Source of the DNA: Lysobacter gummosus
GTDB taxonomy: Bacteria > Pseudomonadota > Gammaproteobacteria > Xanthomonadales > Xanthomonadaceae
Direction of reading: 5' to 3'
Assembly: GCF_001442805.1 (NCBI RefSeq)
Contig: NZ_CP011131.1
Location: forward strand, 5,642,001 to 5,706,000
Length of the DNA: 64,000 bases
Below, in pieces: positions 7,788 through 18,200 of this stretch. How positions within the stretch are numbered: position 1 is the first letter of the stretch; the number at the start of each line of letters is the position of its first letter. Under the pieces are notes generated by a model that worked only from the letters and a program-made list of their open reading frames with translations, made no database searches and was not told the DNA's origin. The position numbers were made by a program, and so were the translations under genes.

Positions 7788-9563
7788 TTGTCCGATAAGA
7801 CCCCCGACGCTGGCGATACCGCCGAAAAGCGCGTGCGCAAACCGCGTGCCAGCAAAGCCGCCGACGCCGCACCCGCGGTCGTCAGCGATGCCAGCCCGCT
7901 GATCCCAGCCCCCGTCGCGCCGCCCGCGCCCGCCGCCATCGCGGCCGCCGAGCCGGCCGCGCCCCGTCCTCCCAAGATTTCGCCTGCTCCGGCCGCCAGC
8001 GCCGGCGAGTCCGCTCCGGCCGCCTCCGGCGCCGCCGAGACCGCCGCGCCGCAGAACCAACACGGTGAAGGCAACAACCCGCAATCGCAGCAGCAAGGCC
8101 AGAACCAGGGCCAGCAGCGCGACGGCGGCTTCAACGACCGCGGCGGCAATCGCCGCGACCGCTTCCGCAACCGCCGCGACCGCGATCGCAACGGCCGTCC
8201 GCAGCAGCAGCGCGGCGGCGACGACGGTTTCAACGACGGCAACGGCAACGGCGAGAACTTCGTCCCGCGCCCGCACCCGCAGGTGCCCGAGGGCTTCCCG
8301 CAGTACTCGCTGGGCGACCTCAAGCGCATGCCGGCGCCGAAGCTGCTGGATCTGGCCGATCAGCTCAGCATCCAGGAAGGCGTCGCCCGCGCGCGCAAGC
8401 AGGACGTCATCTTCGCCCTGCTGAAGGTGCTGACCCGCCACGGCGAAGGCGTCGCCGCCGACGGCGTGCTGGAAATCCTGCCGGACGGCTTCGGCTTCCT
8501 GCGCGCGGCCGAGGCCAGCTACCTGGCCGGCCCGGACGACACCTACATCTCGCCCAGCCAGATCCGCCGCTTCAACCTGCGCACCGGCGACCACCTGTCC
8601 GGCCGCATCCGCTTCCCGAAGGACGGCGAGCGCTACTTCGCCCTGTCGGTCGTGGACAGCATCAACGGCGAACCGCTGGAAGCGTCGAAGAACAAGGTCC
8701 TGTTCGAGAACCTGACGCCGCTGTTCCCGCGCCGCAAGTTCAAGCTCGAGCGCGCCGACGGTTCCACCGAAGACATCACCGGCCGCATCCTCGACCTGAT
8801 GGCGCCGCAGGGCAAAGGCCAGCGCGCGCTGATCGTCTCGCCGCCCAAGGCCGGCAAGACGATGATGATGCAGCAGGTCGCCACCGCGATCACGCACAAC
8901 CATCCCGACGTGCACCTGATCGTGTTGCTGGTGGACGAGCGTCCGGAAGAAGTGACCGAAATGCAGCGCACCGTGCGCGGCGAAGTGGTCTCCTCGACCT
9001 TCGACGAACCGGCCGCGCGCCACGTGCAGGTCGCCGAGATGGTGATCGAGCGCGCCAAGCGCCTGGTCGAGCACAAGAAGGACGTGGTGATCCTGCTCGA
9101 CTCGATCACCCGCCTGGCCCGCGCCTACAACAACGTCGTGCCCTCTTCGGGCAAGGTGCTGTCCGGCGGCGTGGACGCCAACGCACTCCACCGCCCGAAG
9201 CGCTTCTTCGGCGCCGCGCGTAACGTCGAAGAAGGCGGCTCGCTGACGATCATCGCCACCGCCCTGATCGACACCGGCAGCAAGATGGACGAGGTGATCT
9301 ACGAAGAGTTCAAGGGCACCGGCAACTCGGAAGTCCACTTGAACCGCCGTATCGCCGAAAAGCGCGTGTACCCGGCCATCGACATCAACCGCTCGGGCAC
9401 GCGTCGCGAAGACCTGCTGATCGAGCCGGAGCTGCTGCAGAAGATCTGGATCCTGCGCAAGCTGCTGCACGGCATGGACGAAATCGGCGCGATGGAATTC
9501 CTGCTCGACAAGATGAAGACCACCAAGTCGAACGACGAGTTCTTCAGCTCGATGAAGCGCTAA
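7788..9563 (+). CDS. rho: Transcription termination factor Rho with long N-terminal extension
   Basis: A hexameric RNA-dependent ATPase that ends transcription and is often autoregulated. The 591-residue product is about 170 longer than E. coli Rho (419). Residues 1-80 are Ala/Pro-rich and 85-150 are rich in Asn, Gln, Arg and Gly; this disordered extension is followed by the canonical core beginning near Leu-Gly-Asp-Leu-Lys-Arg-Met. Walker A (Pro-Pro-Lys-Ala-Gly-Lys-Thr) is near residue 353. The start is TTG with GAGGAA about 8 nt upstream. A strong bidirectional terminator follows. Such insertions are known in several high-GC lineages. Confidence 0.96.
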   Translation: MSDKTPDAGDTAEKRVRKPRASKAADAAPAVVSDASPLIPAPVAPPAPAAIAAAEPAAPRPPKISPAPAASAGESAPAASGAAETAAPQNQHGEGNNPQSQQQGQNQGQQRDGGFNDRGGNRRDRFRNRRDRDRNGRPQQQRGGDDGFNDGNGNGENFVPRPHPQVPEGFPQYSLGDLKRMPAPKLLDLADQLSIQEGVARARKQDVIFALLKVLTRHGEGVAADGVLEILPDGFGFLRAAEASYLAGPDDTYISPSQIRRFNLRTGDHLSGRIRFPKDGERYFALSVVDSINGEPLEASKNKVLFENLTPLFPRRKFKLERADGSTEDITGRILDLMAPQGKGQRALIVSPPKAGKTMMMQQVATAITHNHPDVHLIVLLVDERPEEVTEMQRTVRGEVVSSTFDEPAARHVQVAEMVIERAKRLVEHKKDVVILLDSITRLARAYNNVVPSSGKVLSGGVDANALHRPKRFFGAARNVEEGGSLTIIATALIDTGSKMDEVIYEEFKGTGNSEVHLNRRIAEKRVYPAIDINRSGTRREDLLIEPELLQKIWILRKLLHGMDEIGAMEFLLDKMKTTKSNDEFFSSMKR

Positions 9564-9583
9564 GCTTCCGCGCTCGAACAAGA

Positions 9584-9611
9584 AAAAGCCCCGCGATCGC
9601 GGGGCTTTTTC
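9584..9611. terminator. Bidirectional intrinsic terminator after rho
   Basis: AAAAAGCCCCGCG is followed directly by its mirror CGCGGGGCTTTTT around a central AT, a perfect palindrome with T-runs on both strands. It can serve rho on the plus strand and the effector gene on the minus strand. Confidence 0.9.
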
Positions 9612-9662
9612 GTTTCCGTGCACACCCGCGGCGATGACGCCGCGGGTGCATCGGGCCGCCGC

Positions 9663-11462
9663 TTAGAAACCGCGGCCGCCGTTTTGCGACAGCTGCGTTT
9701 GCGCCTGCGATTGCTCATGGGCCGTGTGCTGCGCCGCGAGCTTGCTGCTGGTTTCCACGCTCTGGTGCGAGCCGGTGGCGACATCCACCGCGACCATGCG
9801 CCGTGTCGGCGAATCCAGGTCGCCCTGCACCGCGAACACGCGGCTGCCGTCTTTGCTCGCGACCAGATGATCCACCTGGGTCAACCCTCCAGCGCGGCTG
9901 GCCGGCACCAACGCCGCGGCCAGGTTCTTCTGCTGCTGATCGTTGAGCTTGGGCATCTCGGTGCCCTTGACCTTGTCGAGCAGGTCGCGGAACTGGCCGT
10001 TCAATGCATTCGCGCTGCTGGTCAAGATACCGGCCACGCGCAGCCCGTCCTCGATCGTGCCGCCGAGCTTGTTCGTGTTGCGATTGGCCGCTTCCTGCGC
10101 CGCCGCCGGCAACAGGTAGGTGCCGCGCTCGCGCTCGCCGTCGCGATCGCGTACGTAGCGCTTGACGTCCTTGAGCTCCAGGTCGAGGAATTCCTTCGAC
10201 GCGTTCTTGGCCGCCTGCGCCAACAGCATCTGCTGTTCCTGGTTCAACTTGTCCAGGTTCTGGCCGGAAGCCAGCGTATCGACCAGCGAGGCGGGCTGCA
10301 CTTTTTGCTTGAGGAAGGCCAGGAAGCGCTCGCGCGTTTCCGGGTTTTCGCCGATCCCGTCGAGGATGCGCGTGGCGGTGGACAGCGCGTTGGGGCCGTC
10401 GGTGGGCATGCCCGCGATCTGGCGCATCACGCCGCTGATGGCGCGCTTGGGCTCCATGCCTTCGGCGAACGGGAAACGCTCGCGGAACTCGTCCCACTGC
10501 GGCGCCAGGATCGCTTCGCGCGCGCGCTTGATCAGCTCAAAGGCGCCGGCGGCGAAGGCCACCACGGCGACGCCGACCGGCGCGATGCCGATCAGGCTAC
10601 CGACCAGACCGGCGTTGCGCGCGCCCATCAGCAAGGCGACATTGCCGATGCTGCCGGCGGTCTTGAAGCCGCCGCTGAGCAGGTCGAACGCGGCATCCAC
10701 GCGCTGGTCGGTGTCCAGCGCCTTGCCGGTGACCGGATCGCGGCCGTTGAAGACGCGGCCGGCGTTATGGCCGATCTCTTCCGCGCCGCCGACCACGGTC
10801 TTGATCGCGCTGTAGCGTTCGAGAATCTTCGCCGCGTCGCGTTCGCGCCCGGTACGGGTGGCGAATTCGAGCACGGCGTTGAGCGCCACCGCGTCCAGGG
10901 GCTGGCCGTTGCGCTGCGCGGCGCTGCCGGCCTCGATGGCGGCCTGCAAGGCGTCCAGGGTTTCGGCCACGTCGCCGTGACCGCCGCTGACCGCCAGTTG
11001 CTTGAGCTCGTTCAACGGCCGGTCCACCGACGCCGGCGGCAGGGTGTCGCGATGCGCCGACCAGGTCTTGGCGTAGCCGACCAGCGAAGCCTGCAGGGTT
11101 TCCGGCATCGCCACGGCGTAGCCGTGGAACGGTGGCGACATGCGCGCATCGGTGCGGGTCTCGCCCGGATGCAGTTTCCAGTTCAGCGCGGTTTCGGCCA
11201 GCGCGCCGCCGGGCGCGGCGACCGAATTGACGGTGGCTTCGAGGGTGTCCTCGTCCACCACCAGCCCGTTGCGTTGCAGCGCATCGGCGACGACCGCGCG
11301 CAGCACGGTATCGCGCGACCACTCATCGTCGGCGGGCAACAACGCGGTGTAGGCGCCGGCGGGGGTTTGCGAATCGCCCTGGCCGGCGTACCAGCGGTGG
11401 GCGGCGGGATCCTCGGCCGGACTGCGGCCGGGAGGTGAAATCGAATCGACTGCGACATTCAT
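9663..11462 (-). CDS. Probable antibacterial type IV secretion effector with C-terminal XVIPCD domain
   Basis: The last ~110 residues match the XVIPCD signal (Xanthomonas VirD4-interacting protein conserved domain): Gln-Val-Asp-His-Leu-Val-Ala-Ser-Lys-Asp-Gly, then Phe-Ala-Val-Gln-Gly-Asp, a Pro-Thr-Arg-Arg stretch, Val-Asp-Val and Ser-Val-Glu-Thr-Ser-Ser, ending in a Gln-rich tail. In Xanthomonas and Lysobacter this tail targets toxins to the VirB/VirD4 apparatus that kills rival bacteria. The N-terminal ~480 residues match no toxin domain I know; a Gly/Ala-rich hydrophobic stretch lies near 270-305. The start was placed at Met-Asn-Val-Ala-Val-Asp because GGAG lies 9 nt upstream; another ATG is 15 nt earlier (11477). 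The secretion genes are not in this window. Confidence 0.82.
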   Translation of the reverse strand: MNVAVDSISPPGRSPAEDPAAHRWYAGQGDSQTPAGAYTALLPADDEWSRDTVLRAVVADALQRNGLVVDEDTLEATVNSVAAPGGALAETALNWKLHPGETRTDARMSPPFHGYAVAMPETLQASLVGYAKTWSAHRDTLPPASVDRPLNELKQLAVSGGHGDVAETLDALQAAIEAGSAAQRNGQPLDAVALNAVLEFATRTGRERDAAKILERYSAIKTVVGGAEEIGHNAGRVFNGRDPVTGKALDTDQRVDAAFDLLSGGFKTAGSIGNVALLMGARNAGLVGSLIGIAPVGVAVVAFAAGAFELIKRAREAILAPQWDEFRERFPFAEGMEPKRAISGVMRQIAGMPTDGPNALSTATRILDGIGENPETRERFLAFLKQKVQPASLVDTLASGQNLDKLNQEQQMLLAQAAKNASKEFLDLELKDVKRYVRDRDGERERGTYLLPAAAQEAANRNTNKLGGTIEDGLRVAGILTSSANALNGQFRDLLDKVKGTEMPKLNDQQQKNLAAALVPASRAGGLTQVDHLVASKDGSRVFAVQGDLDSPTRRMVAVDVATGSHQSVETSSKLAAQHTAHEQSQAQTQLSQNGGRGF

Positions 11463-11690
11463 AGACACTGGCTCCATGTCGGTGCTACTGCTTCACGAGT
11501 CGCCGAGCCCGACTAGGGAGTGCGGGTGCTACGGGTGGCGGGCGAACCGGCATGATGCCCCGGTCTGATGTCCAGGACAATTCGGGGGCGGATGGGCGGC
11601 TGCCAGCCGCGTCCGTGCGGATACGGGGCGAGCGCCCGGAATACGCAGCCCGGCCCGCGCTCGATGTGGCGGTCGATCGCTCCCAGACCG

Positions 11691-11891
11691 TTACCGGTGG
11701 TCCGCCGGCCCTGCCTGATTGCGCAGGCACACGAACGACTCACCTGCCTCGAGCCGAGGATCGGGGTAAGCCAGGCCGTCGCCGGGCTGATCGCCGGCGA
11801 TCAATCCCCAATGCCCGGTCGGATCGTCTATCAAGCCCGGATCGCACGCGCTCAACATCAGCGCCAGCAGCATCGCCGCGACGATTTTCAT
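11691..11891 (-). CDS. Small lipoprotein, candidate immunity protein for the adjacent effector
   Basis: The 66-residue product begins Met-Lys-Ile-Val and has a hydrophobic core and a lipobox Leu-Ser-Ala-Cys with Cys16, so the mature form (about 50 residues) should be membrane-anchored. AGGGAGG lies 6 nt before the ATG. It sits upstream of, and in the same direction as, the effector gene; immunity genes of type IV effectors are commonly small lipoproteins in this position. At 66 residues it is short for that role. Coding-like base use continues past its stop in the +1 frame to about 11513, which could mean a frameshift. The immunity function is inferred from position and lipoprotein type only. 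Confidence 0.55.
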   Translation of the reverse strand: MKIVAAMLLALMLSACDPGLIDDPTGHWGLIAGDQPGDGLAYPDPRLEAGESFVCLRNQAGPADHR

Positions 11892-12081
11892 GACCACCTC
11901 CCTGTGGGACAACGGATGCGCTCCTGCGCGACGCCGGACGCGTTGCGGCCGGGTCGTCCGTTATTGTCCTGGAGCGCTATCGCACAGGGCGCGACCACGC
12001 ACAACGCATGTGCGTTGTCGTGATGGGATCGGTGTCTTTAAGTCGCCAGGCATCGGTGAAAACTGTGCCTGACCGTGTGAT

Positions 12082-12945
12082 TTATCCCTGCGACAAAGGC
12101 GTCAGCAGGCGCGGCCCGCGACCGAGCATGCGCAAGCCGGTGCCGGAAAACGCGTCCACGCCGGCGGTCGCGTCCTGATCGGTCTGCAGCCACGGCGCGC
12201 GTGCGCGCGGGCCGGGCACGTAGGCCTCCCACTGGCCGTAGGCCGGGCGTTTGAGCTCGAACAGGAAGTCCACCGGCACGCGCACCTGCCAATGATCGGC
12301 GCCGATGTCCGCGCCTTCGCGCGGCGGCGTGAAGCGCCAGCGCTTGACCGCGCTGAGGCTGGCGTCGGCGAATTTCTTACGGAACTCGTCCATCTGCCGC
12401 TCGCTGCCGATCGCGCGCAGATTGACCTGCTCGGCGAACGCATCGCTGACCTTGCCGTCGCGACCGATGCGCGCGACCAGATAGACCGTGGCCGGCAAGC
12501 GCGCGGCCAGCGCGGCGCGCGGGAAGGACGGCGGCGGCAGCGACACCGAGGCCGGCATGTCGGCCGGCTTGGTCTGACCGAAGTGGGCGCTGACGATGCG
12601 CAGGGTGTAGTTTTCCGCGCCCTGCTCCGGCGCCTGACGCAGGACCACGCGCACGCTCATCGGCGTGCCGTCGGCATCGGCGGCATCGCCCGGATGGGCG
12701 GGATCGAATTTCCATTGCGGCACCGCGCCGCGGATCAGTTGGCTGACCGACGCGGGCACTTCGCTTTCGCGGTCGATCTGCAGGCCCTGCACGTGGCCAT
12801 CGGCGGCGATGCGGACCTTGCCGGTCAGCACCATGCTCATTTCGATCTGCTTGCGCACCGCGCCCGGGCCCTTGCCCGCGGCCAGCGCCGGGATCGCGAA
12901 GGCCAACAACAGCGCCGCGCATGCGGCTCGTTTCATCAGGTTCAT
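12082..12945 (-). CDS. Periplasmic TonB C-terminal-like protein
   Basis: The 287-residue protein has a cleavable signal peptide (Met-Lys-Arg start, Ala-Leu-Ala-Ala cleavage) and no anchoring helix after it. Two TonB-C-like repeats are visible: Val-Arg-Ile-Ala-Ala-Asp-Gly with Val-Pro-Gln-Trp-Lys-Phe-Asp-Pro (about 45-95), and Phe-Pro-Arg-Ala-Ala, Arg-Ile-Gly-Arg-Asp-Gly-Lys-Val, Val-Lys-Arg-Trp-Arg-Phe-Thr-Pro-Pro (about 150-230). True TonB needs a membrane helix and Pro-rich linker, both missing, so it is unlikely to be an energy transducer. AGGAG lies 8 nt before the chosen ATG. Confidence 0.75.
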   Translation of the reverse strand: MNLMKRAACAALLLAFAIPALAAGKGPGAVRKQIEMSMVLTGKVRIAADGHVQGLQIDRESEVPASVSQLIRGAVPQWKFDPAHPGDAADADGTPMSVRVVLRQAPEQGAENYTLRIVSAHFGQTKPADMPASVSLPPPSFPRAALAARLPATVYLVARIGRDGKVSDAFAEQVNLRAIGSERQMDEFRKKFADASLSAVKRWRFTPPREGADIGADHWQVRVPVDFLFELKRPAYGQWEAYVPGPRARAPWLQTDQDATAGVDAFSGTGLRMLGRGPRLLTPLSQG

Positions 12946-13140
12946 CCGTAAACTCCTTGAATCGAGATTCGCTCCCGCCGCCGCGCGAGCGATTGAAATC
13001 CGGCGACCGGGCAACCATAGCAAAGCATCGGCGTCATCCTTCGCCGCGGTCGGGCCGTTGCTATCCATAACGCAACTTCGCCTCGCTACCCTCCCCCCAA
13101 CCGGTGCCGTCGCGCGCCATAATCCCGATCGGAGGTGCCC

Positions 13141-14979
13141 ATGCACGGTGGCGGTCTAGAACTTGCGTTGTTGTTTCTGCTCGCCGCGGTCATCGCGGTG
13201 CCGGTGTTCCGCAAGTTCGGGCTGGGCGCGGTGCTGGGTTATCTGGCCGCGGGCGTGGTGCTGGGGCCGTACGGGATCAAGGTGATCAGCGATGCCGAGC
13301 CGGTCCTGGCGGCGTCGGAAATCGGCGTGGTCATGATGCTGTTCGTGATCGGCCTGGAACTGTCGCCGGCGCGGCTGCGGGTGATGCGCAAGCCGGTGTT
13401 CGGCGCCGGCGGATTGCAGGTGCTGCTCAGCGGCCTGGCCCTGGGCGCTCTGGCGATGTTCGGCGGCCAGCTGGGCTGGAAGGCGGCGACCGTGGTCGGC
13501 CTGGGTCTGGCCCTGTCTTCGACCGCGGTGTGCCTGCAGTTGCTGTCCGAGCGCAAAGGCCTGTCGGCCGATTACGGACGGCTCGCCTTCGCCATCCTTC
13601 TGTTCCAGGACTTGGCGGCGATTCCGCTGCTGGCCGCGATCCCGCTGCTGGGCAAGGCCGCAGCGGTGGAAGGCCTGAACTGGATGGCGGTGGCCAAGGC
13701 GGTCGGCGCAATCGCGGCGGTGGTGTTCGGCGGCCGGGTGCTGCTGCGGCAGGTGTTCCGCATCGTCGCCCGCACCCAGATGCCGGAGGTGTTCACCGGC
13801 GCAGCGCTGCTGACCGTGCTCGGTTCGGCCTGGGTGCTGCAGACCGCCGGGCTGTCGGCCGGCCTGGGCGCGTTCCTGGCCGGCGTGCTGTTGGCCGATT
13901 CGGAATTCCGCCACGAGCTGGAATCGCAGATCGAGCCGTTCAAGGGCCTGCTGCTGGGCCTGTTCTTCATGGCCGTGGGCATGAGCATCGATCTGCAGCG
14001 CGTGCTCGCCGAACCGCTGCTGATCGGCGCGATCGTCGCCGCGCTGCTGGCGGTGAAGTTCGTGCTGCTGTTCGGCGTGGGCATCAGCGCCGGCGGCCTG
14101 GACAAGCGCGGCGCGTTCCAGCTGGCGACGGTGATGTCGCTGGGCGGCGAGTTCGCCTTCATCGTGTTCAACGAAGCGGTCAAGGCCAACCTGCTCGACG
14201 ATCCCACCCGCGATCGCCTGATCGCCGCGGTCGGCGTATCGATGGCGCTCACCCCGCTGCTGATGATCGCCGCGCAGCGCATGCTCGACGCGACGCCGGC
14301 GCCGAAGGACAAGCGGCCGTACGACGAAATTCCCGATCATCACCCGCAGGTGCTGATCGCCGGCATGGGCCGCTTCGGGCAGATCATCGCGCGCCTGCTG
14401 GTCGCTCACCGCACGCCCTTCATCGGCATCGAGAACAGCGCCGAGCAGGTCGATTTCATGCGCCGCTTCGGCAACATGATCTATTACGGCGATCCGGCAA
14501 GGCCGGAGCTGCTGCGTTCGGCCGGCGCGGCCAACGTGAAGATTTTCGTGGTCGCCATCGACGATCGCGACAGCGGCATCCGCACCGTGCGCACGATCCG
14601 GCGCCTGTATCCCAAGGCCAAGGTGTTCGCCCGCGCGCGCGACCGCCGCCACGCCTGGGACCTGATGGACCTGGGCGCCGAGCCGATGCGCGAGACCTTC
14701 CATTCCAGCCTGAAACTGGGCGAAGAGGTGTTGGTGGAACTGGGCGTGGAGGCCGAGACCGCGCGCGATCACGTCGAGCGTTTCCGCGAGCTCGACGAAC
14801 GCATGCTCAATGCGCAGTACCTGGTGCACGACGACGAGGACGCGCTGATCCAGAGCGCGCGCGACGGGCGCAAGGAGCTGGAGGAATTGTTCAACGCCGA
14901 TCGCGGCGAAGGCATCCTGGCGGGGATGGTGGATCAGCAGAGCACGACGCTGCCTGGGGACAGCGTTACCCGGCATTGA
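13141..14979 (+). CDS. Glutathione-regulated-type potassium/proton antiporter (KefB/KefC family)
   Basis: A CPA2-family cation/proton antiporter in the inner membrane, used for K+ efflux and pH or electrophile protection. The 612-residue product has about 12 hydrophobic segments to residue ~380, then a cytosolic RCK/TrkA-N domain with Gly-Met-Gly-Arg-Phe-Gly (about 405-410) that binds nucleotide, and a charged C-terminal tail. ATG at 13141 was chosen over GTG at 13135 because GGAGG (13131-13135) gives normal spacing only to the ATG. No KefF/KefG partner gene is adjacent. KefB, KefC and YbaL-type relatives cannot be separated here. Confidence 0.9.
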   Translation: MHGGGLELALLFLLAAVIAVPVFRKFGLGAVLGYLAAGVVLGPYGIKVISDAEPVLAASEIGVVMMLFVIGLELSPARLRVMRKPVFGAGGLQVLLSGLALGALAMFGGQLGWKAATVVGLGLALSSTAVCLQLLSERKGLSADYGRLAFAILLFQDLAAIPLLAAIPLLGKAAAVEGLNWMAVAKAVGAIAAVVFGGRVLLRQVFRIVARTQMPEVFTGAALLTVLGSAWVLQTAGLSAGLGAFLAGVLLADSEFRHELESQIEPFKGLLLGLFFMAVGMSIDLQRVLAEPLLIGAIVAALLAVKFVLLFGVGISAGGLDKRGAFQLATVMSLGGEFAFIVFNEAVKANLLDDPTRDRLIAAVGVSMALTPLLMIAAQRMLDATPAPKDKRPYDEIPDHHPQVLIAGMGRFGQIIARLLVAHRTPFIGIENSAEQVDFMRRFGNMIYYGDPARPELLRSAGAANVKIFVVAIDDRDSGIRTVRTIRRLYPKAKVFARARDRRHAWDLMDLGAEPMRETFHSSLKLGEEVLVELGVEAETARDHVERFRELDERMLNAQYLVHDDEDALIQSARDGRKELEELFNADRGEGILAGMVDQQSTTLPGDSVTRH

Positions 14980-15013
14980 GCGTCGGCCGGCCCTTGGGAT
15001 TTCACCTGACCTC

Positions 15014-15044
15014 GTGTCGGGGCTGAAAGCCCCTCCCACAACAG
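15014..15044. repeat. REP-like palindrome after the antiporter gene
   Basis: A GTCGGGGCTGAAAGCCCC hairpin followed by TCCCACAAC, a member of the GGGGCT-AGCCCC intergenic family. It lies in the 265-bp gap between the convergent antiporter and ankyrin genes; nothing else is apparent in that gap. Confidence 0.65.
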
Positions 15045-15244
15045 ACCTCGGACTTAGCAGTCTGTGCTGGGCGGGCTTCGGCTGCTGAGACTCTTTCAAG
15101 CCTCGCGTAACGCCAAGCACCTTTGTGAGAGGACCCTTCAGGCCCGACACCCGCAGCGGCCGACCGCTCAGACAAGGCGACCGGGCCGAAGCCCGGAATA
15201 CGCGATCGACAGGCGCAGCGAAGGCGCGATCCGCGCCTCAGCCG

Positions 15245-18200
15245 TCAGCCGCCGCCCGGCCCGCGCAGAAACCGCGCCATCGACACGCCGCCGTTGCTGC
15301 CGTTGCTCGGCGCCGCCGGAGCGAACTCGGCGGCGATATCGACGAAGCCGCGCATCACCGCGATCTCGCGCGGCGTGCGGTTGAGCGCATCGCGCACGTC
15401 CGGGTTGGCGCCGTGGCGCAGCAGGCGCTGCACCACGCGCAACAGGCCGTGCAGCGCGGCCAGATGCAGCGGGCCGAAGCCGCGCGGGTCCTGCACGTTC
15501 AGCGAGGCCTCGTGATCGAGCAGCAACTCCAGGCCGGCGATCAGCACGTCCTCATCCGCGGCGGTGCCCGGCTCGGCGCGCGCGCCCAGCAGCAGCAACA
15601 GCGGCGTGGCGCCGGCGGCGGACTGGTCGGCATCGACGCCGGCCAGCAGCAAGGTGTCGAACAAGGCGACCAGGCGGCTGCGCTCGCGCGCGGTGAAGCC
15701 GAACATGGCCGCGCAATGCAGGGCCATGCGGCCCTGTGCGTCGCGCGCCTGGACGTCGGCGCCGGCGGTGAGCAGGCGCGCGGCCAGATCGGTCAGGCCG
15801 AGCGCGCAGGCGACCATCAGCACGGTCAGATCGCCCGGCAGGCGTTGTTCCAGCGAAGCGCCGGCGGCGACCAGGCGATCGACGATTTCGCCGTGGCGCA
15901 TGCTCACCGCGGCCGACAGCGGCGTCGCCCCGGAATTGGCCGCGCGCTGCGGATCGGCGCCGCGCGCGAGCAGCAGATCGACCACCGCGCGATGACCGCC
16001 GCCGGCGGCGCGCAGCAGCGAAGTGCAGCCCTGGCTGTCAGCCGAATCCACCGACAGGCCCAGGTCGAGCAGGCGGCGCACCGCGTCGGCGTCGCCGACG
16101 ATCGCCGCGGCCGGCACGTCGGCCGGTTGCAGCGGGCGGCGCGGCAACGGCCAGCCGCGCCAGTCCAGCCAATCGGCGAGGTCGCGCCGGCCCGAGGCCA
16201 GGGCGACGCCGAGCGGGGTCTGGCCGTCGGCGGCCAGCAGGTCGGGCGCGGCGCCGTTCGCGACCAGGCGCTTGAGCATGGCTTCGCGGCCGAGCGCGGC
16301 GGCCAGATGCAGCGCGCTCATGCCGTGGCTGTCGCGGGTGTTCAGATCGACGCCGGCGGTGAGCAGACGCTCGAGCAGGCGCGACCAGCCCAGCCGCACC
16401 GCGATCGCCAGCGCCGGGTCGCCGTTGGCCGTGCACGCGAACGGATCGGCGCCGCGTTCGAGCAGGTCGAGCGCGAATTGCTCCAGCCCGCGCGCGGCCT
16501 GATCGCCGGCCGAGCAAGTGGCCAGAAACCGCCCCAGGCCGCCGCGTCCGGCCGGCGAGACGCCGTGGCGCAGCAGCATCTGCAAGGCCGGCAGCGAGGC
16601 CGGCGCGCGGTCGAGCAGGGCGAACAGCACCGTGTCGCCTTCGGCATTGCGCACGTTGACGTCGGCGCCCTGGCCGAGCAGCCATTCGATGCGTTCGGCG
16701 GTCGGCACCTGGCCGTCTTCTTCGTGCAGTTGCGCGCCCAGTTCGGCCGGGCTGAGCAGCTTGGCCAGGCCGGTGAGTTCCGAGGCGCGGCCGTCGCGCA
16801 GACCGTCACGCAGCAGCGCGGCCGGCATGCGATCGACGATGACGCGCTCGCCTTCGGGCACATCGCTGTCGCCTTCGCCGCTGACCGCGGTCGGCAGCGG
16901 ATAGGCGCGATCGAGCGCGGCCACCAGCGACCAGCGTCCGGCCTCGGCGGCGCGATCGACCGCGCGCTTGCCCTGGCGGTCGCGCAGTTCCGGGTCGATG
17001 CCCAGATCGAGCAGGCGCACCACCAAAGGCGGCGACGCGGTTTCGGCCTGGCAGGCCAGGATCAGCGCGCTGGCGCCGTCGGCGTCGACCGCCTGAGCCT
17101 CGGCCACGCCGCCCTGCGGCAGGTGTTCCAGCAAGCGCTCCAGCACCGCGGCGCGGCCGCCGCGCGCGGCTTCCAGCAGCGGCGTGCGCTGCAGGCTGTC
17201 GATCGCGTTGGCGTCGGCGCCGGCGGCCAGCAGGGTGGTGACGATGTCCAGATGGCCGGCGAAGGACGCGGTGTGCAGCGCGCTGCGGCGCTGACCGTCG
17301 CGGGCGTCGATGCGGGCCTTGTGCTTGAGCAGCAGCTGCACGCCGGCCGGATCGTCCTCGTCGCCGCCGGCCGCGGCCAGCAGCGCGGGCGCGCCGCCGG
17401 GGTGTTCGGTCTTGGCGCCGCGTTCGAGCAGGAACTTGGCCAGCCGCCAGTTGCCGCTGGCGCAGGCCACGCCCAGCGGCGACAGGCCGTCCTGGTTGAG
17501 CGGTTCCAGCTCGGCCTGGGCGTCGCGCAGCAGCGCGGCCACGCCCGGATCGGAACTGCGCGCAGCATGGTGCAGCGGCGTGTTGCCTTCGAAATCGGCC
17601 AGGCGCGGGTCGGCGCCGTTGGCGAGCAGGGTCATCACCGCGTCGGGGCGGCCATGCCAGCTGTCGCGGGTGGCGGCCAGCAGCGGGGTCATGCCGGCGT
17701 GGCTGGCGTTGAGGTCCACGCCGCTGGCGATCAGCGCGCGCAGCAGGCGCAGGTCGGGCAGCACCGCAGCCAGCACCGGCAGGCTGCGGCGGTCGCGTTC
17801 ATCAAAGGTCGGCTCGGCGTTGACGTCGGCGCCCAGCTCGATCAGCTCCAGCGCGCGCTCGACCTTGCCGGCGCGGGCGGCGGCGTACAGGGCTGGGGTC
17901 AGCTGCGCGTCGGCCAGCGGCTCGCCGTCGTCGAGCAGGTCCTCGGCGCCGTGCACGGTGTCGAGTTCGGGATCGAATTCCACGCCCGGCAGCGCCTGCG
18001 CCGGGGCGATCGATTGCAGCAATACGTGCAGCGCCGGCGAGACCACGGCGAAAACCACCGCCAGGCCCCAGCGCGCGCCGTCGAGCAACAGCCCGGGCCA
18101 GGCCAGCACCACCACCGCGCCGGCCAGGCCGGCGACGATCGCCGCCACGCCCAGGCCGCGCCATGCGCCCAGATCCAGATCCGCCAGCCGCGCCCATTGC

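Noticed and set aside
9618..11438. 606-codon plus-strand frame overlapping the effector gene
   Set aside because: The minus-strand frame carries the XVIPCD motif; the plus-strand frame starts within the rho terminator and has no motif.
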